From NCBI RefSeq assembly GCF_900184895.1, contig NZ_FXZK01000004.1, forward strand, positions 310,001 to 374,000: a stretch of DNA of 64,000 nucleotides. Reading direction: 5' to 3'. The stretch comes from Flavimaricola marinus (GTDB taxonomy: Bacteria; Pseudomonadota; Alphaproteobacteria; Rhodobacterales; Rhodobacteraceae). Positions 60,825 to 64,000 of the stretch are shown here, in pieces (the first letter of the stretch is position 1; each line of letters begins with the position of its first letter). Below the pieces are notes generated by a model, which was not told the origin of the DNA, made no database searches, and worked only from the letters and a program-made list of their open reading frames with translations. Made by a program: the position numbers and the translations under genes.

Positions 60825-62018
60825 ATGACTAACCCGATGTCTCGGAAAGACTATATTTTCACGTCTGAATCTGTGTCCGAGGGCCATCCCGACAAGGTCT
60901 GCGACCAGATCTCGGATGCCATTCTCGATGCCTTTCTCGCCGAAGAGCCGGAGGCACGCGTTGCCTGCGAAACCTTTGCGACGACCAATCGGGTCGTGAT
61001 CGGCGGCGAGGTCGGATTGTCCGACCAGAACCGGCTTCAGGAGTTCATGGGCAAGGTCGAGGACATTACCCGCGACTGCATCAAGGGCATCGGATACGAG
61101 CAGGACAAGTTCCATCACGCAACCTGCGAGATCACGAACCTCCTGCACGAGCAGTCCGCCCATATTGCGCAGGGTGTCGATGCGGCTGCCGAAAAGGACG
61201 AAGGCGCTGGCGATCAGGGCATCATGTTCGGCTATGCCACAACCGAGACCGATGCGCTCATGCCCGCGCCGATCCAGTTCAGCCACGCGATCCTGCGCCG
61301 TCTGGCCGAAGTCCGCAAGGATGGCACAGAGCCCAATCTCGGCCCCGATGCCAAGAGCCAGCTTTCGGTGATCTATCGCGGTGGCAAGCCGGTTGGCGTC
61401 TCGTCCGTCGTGCTGAGCACCCAGCATCTGGATCCCGACCTGACCTCTGCCGACATCCGGGCGATGGTCGAGCCCTACATCACCGAAGTCCTGCCAGAGG
61501 GCTGGCTGACGTCCGATACCGTTTGGCACGTCAACCCGACGGGCAAATTCGTCATTGGCGGCCCCGATGGCGACGCGGGTCTCACCGGCCGCAAGATCAT
61601 CGTGGACACCTATGGCGGCGCCGCGCCGCATGGTGGCGGTGCGTTCTCGGGCAAGGATCCGACCAAGGTCGACCGGTCGGCCGCCTATGCCGCCCGCTAT
61701 CTGGCCAAGAACGTGGTTGCGGCCGGGCTGGCCGAGCGCTGCACGATCCAGCTGAGCTATGCGATCGGCGTGTCGCACCCGCTGTCGATCTATGCCGATA
61801 CGCATGGCACCGGTGAAGTCGATCCGGCCGCGATCGAGCGGGCCATCGATCAGGCGATGGACCTGACGCCGCGCGGCATTCGCCAGCATCTGGGCCTGAA
61901 CAAGCCGATCTATCAGCGCACCGCGGCCTATGGTCATTTCGGCCGTGAGCCGGAAGCCGACGGCGGCTTCTCGTGGGAGCGCACCGATCTGGCCGACGCT
62001 CTGAAGCGCGGCATCTAG
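60825..62018 (+). CDS. metK: S-adenosylmethionine synthase
   Basis: 397 residues. [18 protein letters not shown] holds the ATP/magnesium site. Signature 1 is [17 protein letters not shown]. Signature 2 is [19 protein letters not shown]. It makes SAM from methionine and ATP. The ATG at 60825 follows the SAM/SAH riboswitch directly. Regulation is therefore likely by product feedback at translation. A long hairpin follows at 62026. Confidence 0.97.
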   Translation: MTNPMSRKDYIFTSESVSEGHPDKVCDQISDAILDAFLAEEPEARVACETFATTNRVVIGGEVGLSDQNRLQEFMGKVEDITRDCIKGIGYEQDKFHHATCEITNLLHEQSAHIAQGVDAAAEKDEGAGDQGIMFGYATTETDALMPAPIQFSHAILRRLAEVRKDGTEPNLGPDAKSQLSVIYRGGKPVGVSSVVLSTQHLDPDLTSADIRAMVEPYITEVLPEGWLTSDTVWHVNPTGKFVIGGPDGDAGLTGRKIIVDTYGGAAPHGGGAFSGKDPTKVDRSAAYAARYLAKNVVAAGLAERCTIQLSYAIGVSHPLSIYADTHGTGEVDPAAIERAIDQAMDLTPRGIRQHLGLNKPIYQRTAAYGHFGREPEADGGFSWERTDLADALKRGI

Positions 62019-62025
62019 GGCGACC

Positions 62026-62088
62026 GGCGGGCCGAACCGGCCTGTTTCGCGGCCATGAGCTGTGGAGCAGGCTTCGGATCGGCCCGCC
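62026..62088 (+). other. long interrupted hairpin between metK and trmB
   Basis: GGCGGGCCGA (62026-62035) pairs with TCGGCCCGCC (62079-62088), a perfect 10-bp stem. Inside, CCG and GCCTG on the left arm can pair with CGG and CAGGC on the right, with small bulges, giving about 18 pairs and a loop of some 23 nt. No T-tract follows on either strand. It could stabilise or process the metK mRNA 3' end, or attenuate trmB. Confidence 0.6.
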
Positions 62089-62136
62089 ATTCCTTGCCCA
62101 TTGTCTCGCCGGCGCGACCTTGCTAGGTGCCTCGCC

Positions 62137-62844
62137 ATGACAGACAGACGCATTCATCCCGACGGCACTCCCTGGCGCAACTTCTATGGCCGTATCAAGG
62201 GCAAGACCCTCAACGCCGCGCAGGTCGTCCGCCTTGAGCGCGACCTCGAGGAATTGTCGCCCGGTCCGATCGGCCGTGAGGCCAATCCGGATCTGATCCC
62301 GCTCGATCTCAAGGCCCGGTTTGGCGATCGCCCCGTCTGGCTCGAGATTGGATTCGGCGGCGGTGAGCATCTGGTGCATATGGCTGCCACCTATCCCGAC
62401 GTGGCCATTCTGGGGGCGGAGCCGTTCGTGAACGGCGTCGCGATGCTGCTCGGCAAGATCGAAGCGGCCGGCGTCACAAATCTGGCGGTGCATCCCGGAG
62501 ATGTCCGCGATGTCTTTGACGTGCTGCCCGATGCCAGCATCGAAAAAGCCTTCCTGAACTATCCCGACCCTTGGCCAAAAGCCCGCCATCACCGCCGCAG
62601 GTTCGTCACGCCCGAGTATCTGGCCGCGTTGTTTCGCGTCCTTGCTCCGGGCGCCGAATTCCGGGTGGCGACCGATATCCCCGACTACGTTCGCCAGACG
62701 CTGGAGGAGGTCCCTCCCGCCGGTTTCGTGCTTGAGAAGGGGCCGACGGACGAGGCCTGGCCCGACTGGCTGTCGACCCGCTATGAGCAGAAGGCGCTTC
62801 GTGAGGGCCGCAGCCCCCATTATCTGACCTTTCGCAAGCCGTAG
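62137..62844 (+). CDS. trmB: tRNA (guanine46-N7)-methyltransferase
   Basis: 235 residues. The SAM-binding motif is VWLEIGFGGGEHLVHMA, and the conserved catalytic block is LNYPDPWPKARHHRRRF. A C-terminal GRSPHYLTF agrees with the family. It methylates G46 in the tRNA variable loop. The start ATG at 62137 gives the conserved RNFYGRIKGK soon after. It lies 118 bp after metK, with the long hairpin between. Confidence 0.95.
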   Translation: MTDRRIHPDGTPWRNFYGRIKGKTLNAAQVVRLERDLEELSPGPIGREANPDLIPLDLKARFGDRPVWLEIGFGGGEHLVHMAATYPDVAILGAEPFVNGVAMLLGKIEAAGVTNLAVHPGDVRDVFDVLPDASIEKAFLNYPDPWPKARHHRRRFVTPEYLAALFRVLAPGAEFRVATDIPDYVRQTLEEVPPAGFVLEKGPTDEAWPDWLSTRYEQKALREGRSPHYLTFRKP

Positions 62845-62856
62845 CCGTTGGCATTT

Positions 62857-62879
62857 TCCGTATTTGAGGCCAAAAGAAG
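62857..62879 (+). repeat. dispersed repeat, diverged copy C
   Basis: TCCGTATTTGAG followed by GCCAAAAGAAG. Compared with copy B (TCCGGATTTGAG, TTTTTTG, GCCAAGATGAAG) it lacks the T-tract and has a few changes. It lies 12 bp 3' of the trmB stop, again directly after a gene. Confidence 0.5.
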
Positions 62880-62917
62880 CATTGGGCCGCTAGGAGCCCG
62901 AGCGGAAGGAAGAGCGA

Positions 62918-64000
62918 ATGTCTGGTCATGGTGCCCCGATCCCGATGACGTCCCGCAAGGGACCAACGCTGAAAGGCGTGGCCAATGTGCCGGGGGACAA
63001 GTCGATTTCCCACAGGTCGCTGATTCTCGGGGCGCTTAGCGTCGGTGAGACTCGGATCGTGGGATTGCTGGAGGGGCAGGACGTGCTCGATACCGGCAAG
63101 GCGATGCAGGCGTTCGGGGCCGAAGTCAATGATCATGGCGGCGGCGAATGGTCTGTTCATGGCGTGGGCGTTGGCGGATTTTCCGAACCCGAGAGCGTGA
63201 TCGATTGCGGCAATTCCGGCACCGGCGTTCGCCTTATTATGGGTGCGATGGCGACCTCGCCGATCACCGCGACCTTCACCGGCGACGCCTCGTTGAATGG
63301 CCGCCCGATGGGCCGTGTGACCGACCCTTTGGCGCTGTTTGGCACGCAGGCCTATGGCCGTCAGGGTGGCCGTTTGCCGATGACGCTGGTGGGTGCAAAG
63401 GAACCCGTGCCGGCCCGTTACACCACCCCCGTGCCCTCGGCGCAGGTGAAGTCTGCGGTGCTTCTTGCCGGGTTAAATGCCCCCGGTCAGACCGTTGTCA
63501 TCGAGAAGGAAGCCACCCGCGACCATTCCGAGCGCATGCTGGCCGGATTTGGTGCCGAGATTTCCGTCGAGACCACGCCGGAGGGCCGCGTCATCACGCT
63601 GACCGGCCAGCCCGAATTACGTCCGCAGCACATCGTCGTGCCGCGTGATCCGTCCTCGGCGGCGTTTCCCGTCTGCGCGGCTTTGCTCGTGGAGGGGTCG
63701 GACGTTCTGGTCCCGAATATCGGGTTGAACCCGACCCGCGCGGGCCTGTTCTACACGCTGCAAGAGATGGGTGCCGACCTGACGTTTGAGAACCCGCGCG
63801 AGGAGGGTGGCGAGCCCGTTGCGGACCTGCGTGCGAAGTTTTCTCCCGACATGCAGGGCATCGAGGTGCCGCCCGAACGTGCCGCCAGCATGATCGACGA
63901 ATACCCTGTCTTGAGCGTCGTTGCCGCCTTTGCCAAGGGCCAGACAATCATGCGTGGTGTCAAGGAGTTACGCGTCAAGGAAAGCGACCGGATCGACGCG
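62918..64000 (+). CDS. aroA: 3-phosphoshikimate 1-carboxyvinyltransferase, partial
   Basis: 361 codons are visible and the frame is open at the window end; the full enzyme is normally about 450 residues. [16 protein letters not shown] is the phosphoenolpyruvate/shikimate-binding start. [41 protein letters not shown] and [15 protein letters not shown] identify the class II-like branch. At the position where class II enzymes such as CP4 have Ala (GNAATG), this one has Gly (GNSGTG). ATG 62918 has GGAAGGAAGAG upstream. Confidence 0.95.
   Translation, partial: MSGHGAPIPMTSRKGPTLKGVANVPGDKSISHRSLILGALSVGETRIVGLLEGQDVLDTGKAMQAFGAEVNDHGGGEWSVHGVGVGGFSEPESVIDCGNSGTGVRLIMGAMATSPITATFTGDASLNGRPMGRVTDPLALFGTQAYGRQGGRLPMTLVGAKEPVPARYTTPVPSAQVKSAVLLAGLNAPGQTVVIEKEATRDHSERMLAGFGAEISVETTPEGRVITLTGQPELRPQHIVVPRDPSSAAFPVCAALLVEGSDVLVPNIGLNPTRAGLFYTLQEMGADLTFENPREEGGEPVADLRAKFSPDMQGIEVPPERAASMIDEYPVLSVVAAFAKGQTIMRGVKELRVKESDRIDA

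Noticed and set aside
62848-62873. TTGGC...GCCAA as a terminator after trmB
   Set aside because: The stem is only 5 bp with a 16-nt loop and no T-tract; the sequence is better explained as the diverged dispersed repeat.

Overview
The window is a gene-dense, GC-rich (about 64 percent by eye) chromosomal segment. It most likely comes from a member of the Rhodobacterales (Rhodobacteraceae/Roseobacter relatives) in the Alphaproteobacteria. The strongest evidence is the short leader of metK, which matches the SAM/SAH riboswitch, a class described from Rhodobacterales. Supporting evidence is an Irr-type Fur regulator divergent from a fabA-fabB-fabI operon, the order miaB / phoH-(zinc ribbon)-ybeY-corC-lnt / metK-trmB-aroA, glnK-amtB, and heavy use of 4-base ATGA start/stop overlaps. 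I see no tRNA, rRNA, CRISPR array, prophage or intact insertion sequence. The only mobile-type gene is one REP-associated tyrosine transposase.

Layout. 1-3.9 kb: a cut hypothetical gene, a LysR regulator, a small Gly-rich membrane protein, and the overlapping pair 3-mercaptopyruvate sulfurtransferase / aromatic aminotransferase. 3.9-6.0 kb: glnK-amtB nitrogen module. 6.0-13.3 kb: a class A penicillin-binding protein, an mlaA-mlaC-hypothetical operon (outer-membrane lipid asymmetry), and a type I secretion ABC/HlyD pair. 13.3-24.3 kb: mostly co-oriented housekeeping and small-enzyme genes (RidA, glycerophosphodiesterase, pterin dehydratase, peroxiredoxin, ferredoxin reductase, rsmD, map, sfsA, a molybdopterin-binding-domain protein, AhpD-like, OmpA-like) and one protein with a HEPN-like motif. 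24.3-31 kb: redox enzymes and two LysR regulators (CDGSH protein, luciferase-like oxidoreductase, DoxX, VOC protein, 2,4-dienoyl-CoA reductase). 31-36.7 kb: lineage-type hypotheticals, ilvD, and a plsC-cdsA pair. 36.8-46.8 kb: a long minus-strand catabolic block with a haloacid-dehalogenase-like protein, an alpha/beta hydrolase, a serine/threonine dehydratase-like enzyme, pcaD, pcaC, pcaB, an MFS exporter, an alcohol dehydrogenase, a metallophosphoesterase and an enolase-superfamily enzyme. 47-55 kb: FKBP, ArsR-SRPBCC operon, fatty-acid synthesis, irr, the transposase, miaB. 55.4-64 kb: two neighbouring secreted proteins sharing one unnamed module, then phoH to aroA (cut by the window end).

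How the genes work together. Two envelope themes recur: lipid handling (mlaA/C, plsC/cdsA, fabA/B/I, lnt) and cell wall or surface (penicillin-binding protein, OmpA-like proteins, type I secretion). The pca genes encode the steps after protocatechuate ring cleavage, but the ring-cleaving dioxygenase genes usually placed between pcaC and pcaB are absent here.

Non-coding observations with the best support are the metK riboswitch, a long interrupted hairpin between metK and trmB, a perfect TTAA-N7-TTAA (CtrA-type) site before the transposase, an exact 22-bp repeat found 3' of two unrelated genes with a diverged third copy, and perfect inverted repeats in most regulator or divergent intergenic regions. 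I found no clear-cut new multi-gene system. The most novel-looking items are the shared secreted module at 55.5-56.4 kb, the dispersed 3' repeat and the metK-trmB hairpin.
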